Numbered from the stretch's first letter, positions 1 through 7,601 are shown. The stretch is DNA of 15,159 nt from Candidatus Avipropionibacterium avicola (GCA_018715445.1 DVLP01000070.1:1-15159); one strand, 5' to 3'. Translations and numbers: made by a program. The notes: generated by a model from the sequence alone, not told the origin.

Positions 1-236
1 GCGAGCATGAGCTGACCCTGGTCTTCGTCAGCCACGACCTCACCGTGGTGCGCCACCTCTGTGACCGGATCGCGGTCATGCAGTCCGGCCGGATCGTCGA
101 GCAGGGCGGTACCGCCGAGGTGTACGCCGCGCCCCAACAGCCCTACACCCAGTCCCTGCTCGACGCGGTGCCCCGGTTGCCCGAGCCGGGCCAGGACCGC
201 GGCACTGGACCGGGCCAGACCGGGCGACCGGCATGA
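1..236 (+). CDS. Peptide/nickel-type ABC transporter ATP-binding protein, 3' end only
   Basis: This is the C-terminal tail of an ABC ATPase; the gene starts outside the window and is read in the frame whose first full codon is at base 3. The visible part holds the end of the Walker B region (LTLVFVSHD), including the H-switch histidine, and the usual following stretch (DRIAVMQSGRIVEQG). After the ATPase core comes the short tail typical of oligopeptide/dipeptide transporters (PQQPYTQSLLDAVPRLP), which places it in the OppD/OppF/DppF group. Such proteins power uptake of peptides, nickel or similar solutes through two membrane permeases at the inner membrane. The substrate cannot be told from this fragment. 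Its stop codon overlaps the start of the NUDIX gene (ATGA), suggesting that the two were translated together. Confidence 0.9.
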   Translation, partial: EHELTLVFVSHDLTVVRHLCDRIAVMQSGRIVEQGGTAEVYAAPQQPYTQSLLDAVPRLPEPGQDRGTGPGQTGRPA

Positions 237-700
237 GTACCGTGCCGCGATTCGCCCTGGTCCCGGCGTCGTACGTCTATCTGCAGCAGGGCGCGCAGGT
301 CCTGCTGCAGTGCCGTGCGAACACCGGATACATGGACGGGCACTGGGTTGCCGGTGCTGCGGGTCATGTCGAGCCGGGGGAGACCGCTGCCGCGGCTGCC
401 GTACGAGAGGCTCGTGAGGAACTCGGCGTGGAGATCGACGAGTCGTAGCTTCGCCTGCTGACCGTGATGCACCGCACCGACGGCTCCGCCGATGCCGTGG
501 AGCAGCGTGTCGACTGGTTCTGGAGCGCAGCGACGTGGTCGGGCGATCCGCAGGTGATGGAGTCGGCCAAGTGTGCCGGCATCGCGTGGTACGACCTGGC
601 CTCACTACCCGATCCGGTGTCGCCGTACGAGCGGATCGTGCTCGACGCCTGGCGGGACGGTTCCCTGCCCGCGACCCTGTCGTACGGCTTCGACACCTGA
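233..700 (+). pseudogene. NUDIX hydrolase gene interrupted by an in-frame TAG
   Basis: One reading frame runs from the ATG at 233 to TGA at 698-700, broken only by a TAG at 446-448 (codon 72). The part before the stop has a complete NUDIX box, GX5EX7REXXEEXG, at residues 44-66 (GHVEPGE, then REAREELGV), which binds the metal and cleaves nucleoside diphosphates linked to another group. The part after the stop (LRLLTVMHRT, then VDWFWSA and GIAWYDLASLP) is the usual C-terminal half of a NUDIX fold in the same frame, so no indel is involved. Reading through, the protein would be about 155 residues, a normal size for a small NUDIX enzyme. The start overlaps the upstream ABC gene. Either the gene is inactivated by a point mutation, or the base is a sequencing error, or the stop is read through; the first two are more likely. 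The substrate cannot be assigned. Confidence 0.85.
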
Positions 701-762
701 GCGTGCTCGAGCCGCGCCGTCTTGCCCCGTGACCATGCTGGCCCGCGACCGGAACCGGTACT

Positions 763-768
763 TAAACT
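763..768 (+). promoter_or_regulatory. Candidate -10 element (TAAACT) for a leaderless serA mRNA
   Basis: TAAACT fits the actinobacterial -10 pattern TANNNT and ends seven bases before the GTG start of serA, so transcription would begin at or next to the start codon. There is no Shine-Dalgarno sequence before this GTG. No convincing -35 hexamer is seen. Confidence 0.5.
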
Positions 769-775
769 CGGATCC

Positions 776-1972
776 GTGAAGGCACTGCTGTTGGAGAACA
801 TCCATCCCGGAGCTGAGCAGCTGCTCAGCGAGCGGGGCATCGAGGTCGAGACCCGCAAGGGGGCCCTGGACCCGTCCGAGTTGGCGGAGGCGCTGCAGGG
901 CGTCCAGCTGCTCGGGATCCGTTCCAAGACCCACGTCACCGCCGAGGTGCTCGAACAGGCGGACGAGCTGATCGCGATCGGCGCCTTCTGCATCGGCACC
1001 AACCAGATCGACCTGGACGCGGCGGCCGCCCGAGGCACCGCGGTCTTCAACGCCCCGTTCTCCAACACTCGCAGCGTGGTCGAGCTGGCGATCGCCGAGA
1101 TCATCTCGATGGCACGTCGGCTCACCGAGAAGAACGCCAACATGCACGCCGGTGTCTGGGACAAGTCGGCCACCGGCTCCCACGAGGTGCGCGGACGCAC
1201 CCTCGGCATCGTCGGGTACGGCAACATCGGCAGCCAGCTGTCGGTGATCGCCGAGGCCATGGGCATGCGGGTGCTCTTCTACGACATCAACGACAAGCTC
1301 GCTCTGGGCAATGCCCGCAAGTGCGAGAGCCTCGACGAGTTGCTCGCCGAGGCCGAAACCGTGTCCCTGCACGTGGACGGGCGCTCGGGCAATGCCGGCA
1401 TGTTCGGTGCCGAGCAGTTCGCCAAGATGCGCCCCCGCAGCCTGTTCCTCAACCTCTGCCGCGGGTTCGTGGTCGACCACGAGGCCCTGCGCGAGCACCT
1501 GGAGTCCGGCCACATCGCCGGTGCCGCGGTCGACGTCTTCCCCGAGGAGCCCAAGGCCTCCGGCGAACCCTTCGTCTCCACCCTGCAGGGCCTGCCGAAC
1601 GTGATCCTCACCCCGCACGTCGGCGGCTCCACCCAGGAGGCCCAGGTCGACATCGGCCAGTACGTGGCCACGAAGCTGCGCGACTACCTCGCCCACGGCG
1701 CCACCTCCATGTCGGTGAGCCTGCCGCAGGTCGGCATCGAGGACGTCACCGACGGCCCGCGCCTGCTCTACGTGCACAAGAACGTGCCGGGGGTGATGGG
1801 CCATGTCAACGGCGTACTGGCCGAGGCCGGGGTCAACATCGAGCGGCAGATGCTGTCGACCCGTGGCGAGCTCGGCTACGTGGTGACCGATGTGGCCGGC
1901 TCGATCTCCGACGAGGCGGTCAGCAAGCTGAGGGAACTGCCCGAGACGGTACGGCTGCGGGTCGTCGACTGA
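776..1972 (+). CDS. serA: D-3-phosphoglycerate dehydrogenase, short ACT-domain type
   Basis: The enzyme oxidises 3-phosphoglycerate to 3-phosphohydroxypyruvate with NAD, the first step of serine synthesis in the cytoplasm. From the GTG at 776 the protein is 398 residues, close to E. coli SerA (about 410) and much shorter than the roughly 530-residue type known from mycobacteria. Visible marks are the substrate-domain run LGIRSKTHVT (46-55), FCIGTNQIDL (71-80) and NAPFSNTRS (92-100), the NAD fold GYGNIG (147-152) with Asp170, and the catalytic Arg229, Glu258 and His281 (LTPHVGGSTQEAQ). A C-terminal ACT domain covers about 326-398, consistent with feedback inhibition by serine. A longer in-frame start (TTG at 722) adds residues unlike the family and is not chosen. 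The GTG lacks a Shine-Dalgarno but sits seven bases after a -10-like hexamer. Confidence 0.95.
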   Translation: MKALLLENIHPGAEQLLSERGIEVETRKGALDPSELAEALQGVQLLGIRSKTHVTAEVLEQADELIAIGAFCIGTNQIDLDAAAARGTAVFNAPFSNTRSVVELAIAEIISMARRLTEKNANMHAGVWDKSATGSHEVRGRTLGIVGYGNIGSQLSVIAEAMGMRVLFYDINDKLALGNARKCESLDELLAEAETVSLHVDGRSGNAGMFGAEQFAKMRPRSLFLNLCRGFVVDHEALREHLESGHIAGAAVDVFPEEPKASGEPFVSTLQGLPNVILTPHVGGSTQEAQVDIGQYVATKLRDYLAHGATSMSVSLPQVGIEDVTDGPRLLYVHKNVPGVMGHVNGVLAEAGVNIERQMLSTRGELGYVVTDVAGSISDEAVSKLRELPETVRLRVVD

Positions 1973-2018
1973 GCGCGCCGACCGACCCCCGTACCACTGC
2001 GGACGGGGCTCGGCCCGA

Positions 2019-2024
2019 TAACCT
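2019..2024 (+). promoter_or_regulatory. Candidate -10 element (TAACCT) for a leaderless hisN mRNA
   Basis: TAACCT ends six bases before the ATG at 2031, which has no Shine-Dalgarno. It would place the transcription start on or next to the start codon. It lies only about 50 bases after the serA stop, so hisN could also be reached by read-through from serA. Confidence 0.5.
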
Positions 2025-2030
2025 GTGCCC

Positions 2031-2822
2031 ATGGCGATTGACTCCGGTTACACCGATGATCTGCGGCTGGCCCACCTGTTGGCCGACGACGCCGACTCGG
2101 TGACGATGGCCCGGTTCCGGGCCGAGGACCTCAAGGTCGACAGCAAGCCCGACATGACGCCGGTGACCGATGCGGACACCGCCACCGAGGAGGCCATCCG
2201 GCGCACCCTCAAGCGGGCCCGGCCACGTGATGCGGTCCACGGCGAGGAGATGGAGGACACCGGTTGGGGTCCGCGCCGGTGGGTGATCGACCCGATCGAC
2301 GGCACCAAGAACTATGTCCGTGGCGTGCCGGTCTGGGCCTCGCTGATCTGCCTGATGGTCGAGGACGAGCCGGTCGTCGGCGTCGTCAGCGCCCCCGCCC
2401 TGGGACGGCGCTGGTGGGCCGCCAAGGGTGATGGTGCCCATGCCGGCAAGTCGCTGATGAGCCCCAAGCCGATCCACGTCTCCGGGGTCACCGAGCTCAG
2501 CGACGCCTCGCTGTCGTACTCGGAGATCGCGGAGTGGGTCGATGCCGGTCAGGGCCAGGAGTTCGTCGACCTGATGCGGCAGTGCTGGCGCAGCCGTGCC
2601 TACGGCGACTTCTGGTCGTACATGTTGGTCGCCGAGGGAGCGGTCGACATCGCGGCCGAACCCGAGCTCGCCCTGCACGACATGGCGGCTTGCTCAGTGA
2701 TCGTCTCCGAGGCCGGCGGCAGGTTCACCGACATCGACGGCAACGACGGCCCGCACGGGGAGGGCGCCTACGTCACCAACGGGCTGCTCCACGACGCGGT
2801 GCTGGCCCAACTGCGGCCCTGA
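2031..2822 (+). CDS. hisN: Histidinol-phosphatase, inositol-monophosphatase superfamily
   Basis: A 263-residue enzyme of the Mg-dependent inositol monophosphatase fold, predicted to dephosphorylate histidinol phosphate, the penultimate step of histidine synthesis in many actinobacteria. The family marks are visible: GEE at 71-73, WVIDPIDGTKNYVRG from about 84 with the metal-binding Asp87 and Asp90, and the C-terminal motif with Asp217 (LALHDMAA). Metal-site residues are intact, so it should be active. The fold alone cannot exclude inositol monophosphatase or another sugar phosphatase; HisN is preferred because of the Asn-Tyr-Val-Arg run after the DGTKN motif and the overall length. The ATG at 2031 is chosen over the GTG at 2025, since it begins at the predicted transcription start. 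The gene ends four bases from the stop of a convergent membrane gene. Confidence 0.85.
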   Translation: MAIDSGYTDDLRLAHLLADDADSVTMARFRAEDLKVDSKPDMTPVTDADTATEEAIRRTLKRARPRDAVHGEEMEDTGWGPRRWVIDPIDGTKNYVRGVPVWASLICLMVEDEPVVGVVSAPALGRRWWAAKGDGAHAGKSLMSPKPIHVSGVTELSDASLSYSEIAEWVDAGQGQEFVDLMRQCWRSRAYGDFWSYMLVAEGAVDIAAEPELALHDMAACSVIVSEAGGRFTDIDGNDGPHGEGAYVTNGLLHDAVLAQLRP

Positions 2823-2826
2823 GACC

Positions 2827-3339
2827 TCAGCCGCGGAGCTTGCGCACCACGCTGGTCGTCATCAACGCCCACACGCCGGCGAAGGCGGCCAACGCCAGCC
2901 CCCAACCGGGGAAGGTGGGATCGACGTCAGGGGAGTGGAACTCCCCGCGGGAGTTGAGGCGCAGGGGCAGTCCGGTGCACACCAGCAGCGCCAACAGGCT
3001 GCTGGCCACCGAGACCGCCCCGGCGATCGCGGCGACGATCGTGCCGGGGGTTCGCTCGTCCTTGGACACGGTCTCGACCATCGCGGCGATCGTCACCAGG
3101 GCCGCGAGCAGTACCGTCACCAAGCAGACGATCAGGACTGTGGCGCTGGCAGGACGCTCGTCCATCCCCATCAGGCCGAGGAGCAGCCCGCCGACGGACG
3201 TGCTGCGGGGTGGATCGGCGGAGATCGTGATGATCGGGACCATCAGACTGCCCAGTGACAGACCGAGCTGGAGGAGCACGAGGGCCCGGACGACGATCTT
3301 CTCCAGCTCATCGATCCGCCACGACTGCCTGCTGTCCAT
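2827..3339 (-). CDS. Four-helix membrane protein of unknown function
   Basis: I do not recognise a characterised family. The 170-residue product has a charged N-terminus (MDSRQSWRIDELEK) and four likely transmembrane helices at about 15-38, 66-88, 98-121 and 144-162. A polar loop lies between the third and fourth helices (SRGEFHSPDVDPTF) and the C-terminus is short and basic (VRKLRG). The spacing suggests both ends are cytoplasmic. It sits 26 bases downstream of rsgA on the same strand, but that gap holds its own -10-like hexamer (TAGTCT) six bases before the ATG, so it may be transcribed separately from the rsgA mRNA. It could be a conserved actinobacterial envelope protein; no enzyme motif or metal site is seen. 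Confidence 0.8.
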   Translation of the reverse strand: MDSRQSWRIDELEKIVVRALVLLQLGLSLGSLMVPIITISADPPRSTSVGGLLLGLMGMDERPASATVLIVCLVTVLLAALVTIAAMVETVSKDERTPGTIVAAIAGAVSVASSLLALLVCTGLPLRLNSRGEFHSPDVDPTFPGWGLALAAFAGVWALMTTSVVRKLRG

Positions 3340-3345
3340 GGCGGC

Positions 3346-3351
3346 AGACTA
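3346..3351 (-). promoter_or_regulatory. Candidate -10 element (TAGTCT) for the membrane-protein gene
   Basis: On the minus strand TAGTCT ends six bases before the ATG at 3339 and no Shine-Dalgarno is present. This again fits a leaderless transcript. The element lies in the 26-base gap after rsgA. Confidence 0.5.
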
Positions 3352-3365
3352 CGTCGGCGGCGGTG

Positions 3366-4355
3366 TCAGAACGTGTCAGTGCTGAGGCCGCCGATGACCC
3401 GACGGACCGAATCGACCCGCTCCGGGCTGACCGAGCCCTCGGCGACGGCCTTGTCCAGGCCGCAGCCGGGGCTGCCTGTCGTGTGTGGGCAGGCCCGGGG
3501 ACAGTCCTCGAGCGCCTCGGACAGATCGGCAAAGGCCGCGACGATGGTGTCGGCACTGACGTGCGACAGGCCGAAGGACCGTACGCCGGGGGTGTCGATC
3601 ACCCAACCGCCCGGGTCGGGCAGTGGCAGGGCGATGGCCGAGGTCGAGGTGTGCCGACCGCGACCGGTGACCTCGTTGACGTGGCCGATCTCGCGGTGCG
3701 CCTCGGGGATCAGCGCGTTGACCAGGGTCGACTTGCCGACCCCGGAGTGCCCGACGAAGACACTCCACTGGTCGGCCAGGCGTTCCCGCAGGGCGGTCAG
3801 GTCCGAGCCGGGCTCGACCACCTCGATCGCCATCCCCAACGGCTGGTAGCTGGCCACCAGGTCGTCGGGGGAGGCCAGATCAGCCTTGGTGAGGCACAGC
3901 AACGGCTCCAGTCCGGCGTCATAGCCGGCGACCAGGATGCGGTCGATCATGCCGGTGCGAGGCGGTGGGTCCGCCAGCGCGGTCACGATCACCAGTTGGG
4001 TGGCGTTGGCCACGATCGGGCGCTCGTACGGATCGTCGTCGTCGGCGGTCCGCCGCAGCACCGAGGTCCGTTCGACGGCCTCCACGATCCGCGCCAGGGT
4101 GCCCTCGTCGCCGGAGGTGTCGCCGACGACCCGGACCCGGTCGCCCACGATCACGGCCTTGCGGCCGAGTTGGCGGGCCTTGACGCAGCTGACCGCACGT
4201 CGGTCGACCAGACAGGCATAACGACCACGGGTGACGCTGACGACCACACCGATCTCGGCGTCGGAGTAGTCGGGGCGACGCTTGGTGCGGGGCCGACTGC
4301 GACGACCCGGCCGGTCGAAACCCTCCTGGTCGTCGACGCCGATCTCGCGGGCCAA
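3366..4355 (-). CDS. rsgA: Small-ribosomal-subunit biogenesis GTPase RsgA
   Basis: RsgA is a circularly permuted GTPase that checks late maturation of the 30S subunit and is activated by the ribosome. The 329-residue sequence shows an N-terminal OB-fold region (about 33-100), then the GTPase motifs in permuted order: TKAD (G4, 156-159), GHSGVGKST (G1/P-loop, 202-210), GRGRHTST (G2, 231-238) and DTPG (G3, 254-257). A C-terminal zinc knuckle follows with Cys285, Cys289, His291 and Cys298. All key residues are present. The start is a TTG at 4355, three bases after the aroA stop; a GGGAG ribosome-binding site lies seven bases upstream inside the end of aroA. This implies co-transcription with aroA. 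A basic tail before the OB fold (RRSRPRTKRRP) may help bind rRNA. Confidence 0.95.
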   Translation of the reverse strand: MAREIGVDDQEGFDRPGRRSRPRTKRRPDYSDAEIGVVVSVTRGRYACLVDRRAVSCVKARQLGRKAVIVGDRVRVVGDTSGDEGTLARIVEAVERTSVLRRTADDDDPYERPIVANATQLVIVTALADPPPRTGMIDRILVAGYDAGLEPLLCLTKADLASPDDLVASYQPLGMAIEVVEPGSDLTALRERLADQWSVFVGHSGVGKSTLVNALIPEAHREIGHVNEVTGRGRHTSTSAIALPLPDPGGWVIDTPGVRSFGLSHVSADTIVAAFADLSEALEDCPRACPHTTGSPGCGLDKAVAEGSVSPERVDSVRRVIGGLSTDTF

Positions 4356-4358
4356 CGC

Positions 4359-5663
4359 TCAGCTCCCGGCGCTGTCGTCGGAGTTGGCGTCGACCGCAGC
4401 GACCGTGGCATCGATCATCTGCTGCCACAGGGCAGGGAACTCCGGCATCGTCTTGGAGGTGCAGTCGATGTCGTCGACGACCACGTCGTGCACGACCAGC
4501 CCGAGCACGGCGCCGGCCTGGGCCATCCGGTGGTCGGCATAGGAGGCGAAGCCGGCCCCGTGCAACATCGACGGATGGATCGTCAACCCGTCATGGGTCT
4601 GCGACGTGCGGGAGCCGAGCCCGGTGAGCTCCTTCTCCAGCGCAGCGAGCCGATCGGTCTCGTGACCGCGGATGTGGGCGACCCCGTGGATGTGACTGGT
4701 GTGCCCGGCCAGTGCGGCGACCGCGGCGACCACCGGGGTCAGCTCGGAGGCGTCGGCCAGGTCGACCTCGATCCCGTCGAGGTCCTTGCCGCCGGTGACG
4801 GTGAAGCCGTCCTCGTCGAGCGCGGTCTCACAACCGAACTGGGCGAAGATGTGGCGCAACTGGTCACCGGGCTGGATGGTGCGCATCGGCCAGTGCGGGA
4901 TCGTCACCGTCCCGCGGGTGATCGCCGCAGCGGCCAGGAAGGGCGCAGCGTTCGACAGGTCCGGCTCGACCACGACGTCGCGGGCCGCGATCGGGCCCGG
5001 GTGGACGACCCAGCCGTCGTCGGTCTCGTCGATCCGTACGCCACGATCACGCAACATCTCCACGGTCATGGCGATGTGGGGCCGTGAGGGGACCGTGTCG
5101 CCGCTGTGGCGCAGGTCGAGTCCGTCGGGGAGTCGTGCGCCGACCAACAACAGCGCCGAGAGGAACTGGCTGGACGACGACGAGTCGATCACGACCGGTT
5201 CGTCGCTGGCGCGAACCGGACCGGTGACCGTACAGGGCAGTTGTTCGCCGAGTACGGCGACGCCCAGTTGGCGCAGGCCGTCCAGCAACGGGCCCATCGG
5301 GCGGGCCGAGGCCTGCTCGTCGCCGACGAACTGGACCGGAGCCTCCGCCAGTGCAGCCAGGGCAGGGACGAAGCGCATCACCGTGCCGGCCAGGCCGCAG
5401 TACACCGTCACGTCACCGGTGAAGCGGCTCGGCGGTGTGACCTGCCAGTCGGCGCCGGTGATCTCGATCGTCACGCCCAAGGCGCGCAGCGCCTCGATCA
5501 TCAGCTCGGTGTCGCGGGCGATCAGGCCGCCACGGATCCGCGAGGGGCCGTCGGCCAGGGCAGCCAGCACGAGGGCTCGGTTGGTCTCCGACTTGGAGCC
5601 GGGCACCTCGACCGTGGCCCGGATCGGGTAGGGGGCCTGCGGGGCCGGCCACACGGTCGTCAC
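4359..5663 (-). CDS. aroA: 3-phosphoshikimate 1-carboxyvinyltransferase (EPSP synthase)
   Basis: AroA joins shikimate-3-phosphate and phosphoenolpyruvate to give EPSP, the sixth step of the shikimate pathway to aromatic amino acids; it is the target of glyphosate. The protein is 434 residues, the normal length. The substrate-binding motif PGSKSETNRAL is at 21-31, the PEP-site loop reads CGLAGTVMRF at about 89-98, SSSSSQF lies near 161-167, and the C-terminal marks ADHRMA and SKTMPEFP are present. The loop has LAGT where E. coli has NAGT; as far as I recall this is the usual form in actinobacteria such as Mycobacterium. The GTG start at 5663 is one base after the stop of the DoxX-like gene, and the stop is three bases from rsgA, so the three genes look like one operon. 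A second GTG nine bases downstream is a possible alternative start. Confidence 0.95.
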   Translation of the reverse strand: MTTVWPAPQAPYPIRATVEVPGSKSETNRALVLAALADGPSRIRGGLIARDTELMIEALRALGVTIEITGADWQVTPPSRFTGDVTVYCGLAGTVMRFVPALAALAEAPVQFVGDEQASARPMGPLLDGLRQLGVAVLGEQLPCTVTGPVRASDEPVVIDSSSSSQFLSALLLVGARLPDGLDLRHSGDTVPSRPHIAMTVEMLRDRGVRIDETDDGWVVHPGPIAARDVVVEPDLSNAAPFLAAAAITRGTVTIPHWPMRTIQPGDQLRHIFAQFGCETALDEDGFTVTGGKDLDGIEVDLADASELTPVVAAVAALAGHTSHIHGVAHIRGHETDRLAALEKELTGLGSRTSQTHDGLTIHPSMLHGAGFASYADHRMAQAGAVLGLVVHDVVVDDIDCTSKTMPEFPALWQQMIDATVAAVDANSDDSAGS

Positions 5664-5664
5664 G

Positions 5665-6249
5665 TCACTTCAGTCCGAGGTGCAGGTCCTTGGCGCGCAA
5701 CTCGCCCTCACGCTGGGCGGCACGGGCGAGCGCCTTGGCGTCCTTCTTGGCTCGCTTGGCGCCACGCTGGACCGACTTGCGGCCACGCTCGGTGCCTGCC
5801 TGGGCACGCCACGCCAGGCTCGGCTTGCCCTCGGTGTCCTGGGCGGCCAGCAGGGCCGCTCCGGCCAGGGCGAGGTTCTTGGCGAACTGCTCGCGCTTGG
5901 CCGACTTGTGTTCGGGATCCTTCTCGGACCAGAACGCGTAGTGCGCCACGGTCTGGGGGACCAGCGATCCGGCCAGCACGAGGGCGCCGGCGCGGCGGGC
6001 CTTGCCGGTGGCCAGAGCGATCCCACCCACAACCTGGGCGATGCCCTGGATGCGGACCAGGGTCACCGTGTCGGTCGGGATGTAGCGCGCGATCTGTTCG
6101 GGGGCCGCGTTCTGGACCAGGGGCACGATCGCATCGGCCAGTGGCTGGGTCGCGGGGACCAGGTCGTGGGGCTCCTTGACCGTCTTCACTCCATTGAGGA
6201 CGAAGAAGCTGGCCAACATCGTGCGGGCCGCAGTGCGCAGCAAGGACAT
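5665..6249 (-). CDS. DoxX-family membrane protein with a long basic tail
   Basis: The 194-residue product resembles the DoxX family: about four transmembrane helices near residues 8-22, 68-86, 90-112 and 125-140, with MLASFFVLNGVKT at the start and VRIQGIAQVVGGIALATGKA in the middle. DoxX-type proteins are bacterial membrane proteins; some take part in redox or thiol stress complexes, but the role of this one is unknown. After the last helix comes an unusually basic tail of about 50 residues (GRKSVQRGAKRAKKDAKALAR and onward), likely cytoplasmic and helical. The ATG at 6249 is preferred to an upstream in-frame start because a GAGAGGG ribosome-binding site precedes it. It is probably the first gene of the operon with aroA and rsgA. 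Confidence 0.85.
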   Translation of the reverse strand: MSLLRTAARTMLASFFVLNGVKTVKEPHDLVPATQPLADAIVPLVQNAAPEQIARYIPTDTVTLVRIQGIAQVVGGIALATGKARRAGALVLAGSLVPQTVAHYAFWSEKDPEHKSAKREQFAKNLALAGAALLAAQDTEGKPSLAWRAQAGTERGRKSVQRGAKRAKKDAKALARAAQREGELRAKDLHLGLK

Positions 6250-6293
6250 GTGTGTTCCCTCTCTTCCAGCCGACGTGGGGTGCGTCGGGACCA

Positions 6294-6299
6294 ACGCTA
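6294..6299 (-). promoter_or_regulatory. Possible -10 element (TAGCGT) of the doxX-aroA-rsgA operon
   Basis: TAGCGT on the minus strand lies 44 bases before the DoxX-like ATG and would give a leader of about 38 bases carrying the GAGAGGG ribosome-binding site. No clear -35 hexamer was found, so this is only a candidate. Confidence 0.25.
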
Positions 6300-6410
6300 C
6301 CCGAGGCACCCCTCATCCGTCTGCGTGGGGGAGGAGTACGGCAGGGGCCGACTCCAGAAGATGTCCTCGGTGGTCTTGTAATAGTACACCGGAATGATTC
6401 GAGTAAGCTC

Positions 6411-7528
6411 ATGGAAGGCAGTGCAGCAACCGTGGAGCCAGCAGAGGCGCTGGCCGGTTTCGAAGCTGCCCTGGATCGGCTGATCGCGTCGGCCACCGAT
6501 CCACTGACCGGTCTGATCTCCCTCGACCACGAGGCCCAGACCCGGTTCCTGCGCCTGTTCGAACGTGGTCGCAATCGGATGGCCGTCATCGACCATGCCG
6601 TCGTCACCGCGAGTGAAGCCACGGGGCTGGCCGATCATCACTGCATGCGTTCCACGGCGGTGATGCTGCAGTCGTTGTTGAACCTGAGCGGCCACGAAGC
6701 CCATGCCCGGGTCCGCGCCGCGGAGCAGTTGGTGGCGCTGGTGTCGGCAACAGGGGAGCAGCTGGGGGCGCAGCGACCCGTGCTGGCCGCGGCGGTGGCG
6801 GGCGGCCATGCCACCCCGGCACAGACCGACCAGGTGCTGCGGGGTCTGGCGCGGTTGGACAAGCTGGCCGACCTGACTGAAGCACAGCGCTCGACCGCCG
6901 ACCGGGTGTTGGCCGAGCATGCCCGGATCCTGCCGCCACGCGAGCTCGGGAGACTGGTGGACCGGATCCGGGACCACATCGATCCTGACGGTGCCCTGGT
7001 CGAGCAGGACTACCTGGAGGCGACCCGTCGATTGGAGTGGCAGGTCTGCCGGGACGGGTCCCTGCGGGTCGAGGGCCGACTCACCCCTGAGGCCGGCCAG
7101 AAGCTCCGTGCCGTGCTGGAACCCCTGTCCCGACTCCAGGACACCCCCGACGTGGCGGACACCCGGTCTCTGGAGCAGCGTCGCCATGATGCCCTCGAGT
7201 CGGTGCTCGACCGGACCCTGCGAGCCGGGACCACCCCCAGTGTCGGGGGCATGCCGGCCTGTTCACCCGCGACCAGGGCTGCACCTTCCCCGGCTGCACC
7301 ACCGAACCCCAGTGGTGCCAACGCCACCACATCATCAGCTGGTTGGACGGCGGGTCGACCGATGTGGACAACCTGACCCTGGTCTGCCACTACCACCACC
7401 ACAACTTCGAACGGCTCGGGTGGGCCTGCCGCATGATCGACGGGACCCCGTGGTGGATCCCACCCAAGGGCAAGGACACCAACCAGACACCCCTGCAGCA
7501 CCTCCGATTCCAACGCATGCGGACCTGA
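6411..7528 (+). pseudogene. DUF222/HNH endonuclease-like gene, frameshifted and internally deleted
   Basis: This belongs to the large actinobacterial family (13E12-like in mycobacteria) with an N-terminal DUF222 domain and a C-terminal HNH nuclease domain. The first frame runs from the ATG at 6411 through the DUF222 part (MEGSAATVEPAEALAGFEAA and onward, to LRAGTTPSVGG) and then hits a stop at 7374-7376. The HNH domain continues in another frame from about 7259 to the TGA at 7526-7528: RDQGCTFPGC, then QRHHIISWLDGGSTDVDN and CHYHHHNF, with the catalytic histidine and zinc cysteines intact. The switch is near a run of five G at 7245-7249; one extra G would restore GGHAGLFTRDQGC. Compared with intact relatives, roughly 80 residues between the LPxxGG point and the RDxGC motif are also missing, so a deletion is likelier than a sequencing slip alone. 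The start has no strong ribosome-binding site; the 35 bases upstream are AT-rich for this genome. Confidence 0.8.
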
Positions 7529-7589
7529 TTGGCGACGCGTGCGAGCTGTGCTGCCGGCATCACTGTCACCCGACGTGGGCTCACTGCCC

Positions 7590-7595
7590 TAGGCT
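7590..7595 (+). promoter_or_regulatory. Candidate -10 element (TAGGCT) for a leaderless SRAP mRNA
   Basis: TAGGCT ends six bases before the ATG at 7602. The only purine-rich match (GGAG, 7597-7600) is one base from the start and too close to act as a Shine-Dalgarno. Confidence 0.5.
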
Positions 7596-7601
7596 CGGAG
7601 C

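Noticed and set aside
446..448. Selenocysteine or programmed stop-codon use in the NUDIX gene
   Set aside because: The codon is TAG, not TGA, and NUDIX hydrolases have no known need for a special residue here.
722..775. A longer serA starting at TTG 722
   Set aside because: The extra residues are unlike the family N-terminus, and a -10-like element at 763-768 would lie inside them.
605..2032. A 475-codon minus-strand frame opposite serA
   Set aside because: serA is unmistakable on the plus strand; the antisense product has biased composition and no family marks.
3255..5087. A 610-codon open frame on the plus strand opposite rsgA and aroA
   Set aside because: It is a shadow of two clear minus-strand genes, has low-complexity Gly/Asp/Val/His composition and no recognisable domain.
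4359..5663. LAGT instead of NAGT in the AroA active-site loop as a glyphosate-tolerance variant
   Set aside because: To my knowledge this is the normal actinobacterial form, as in Mycobacterium AroA, so it is not unusual here.
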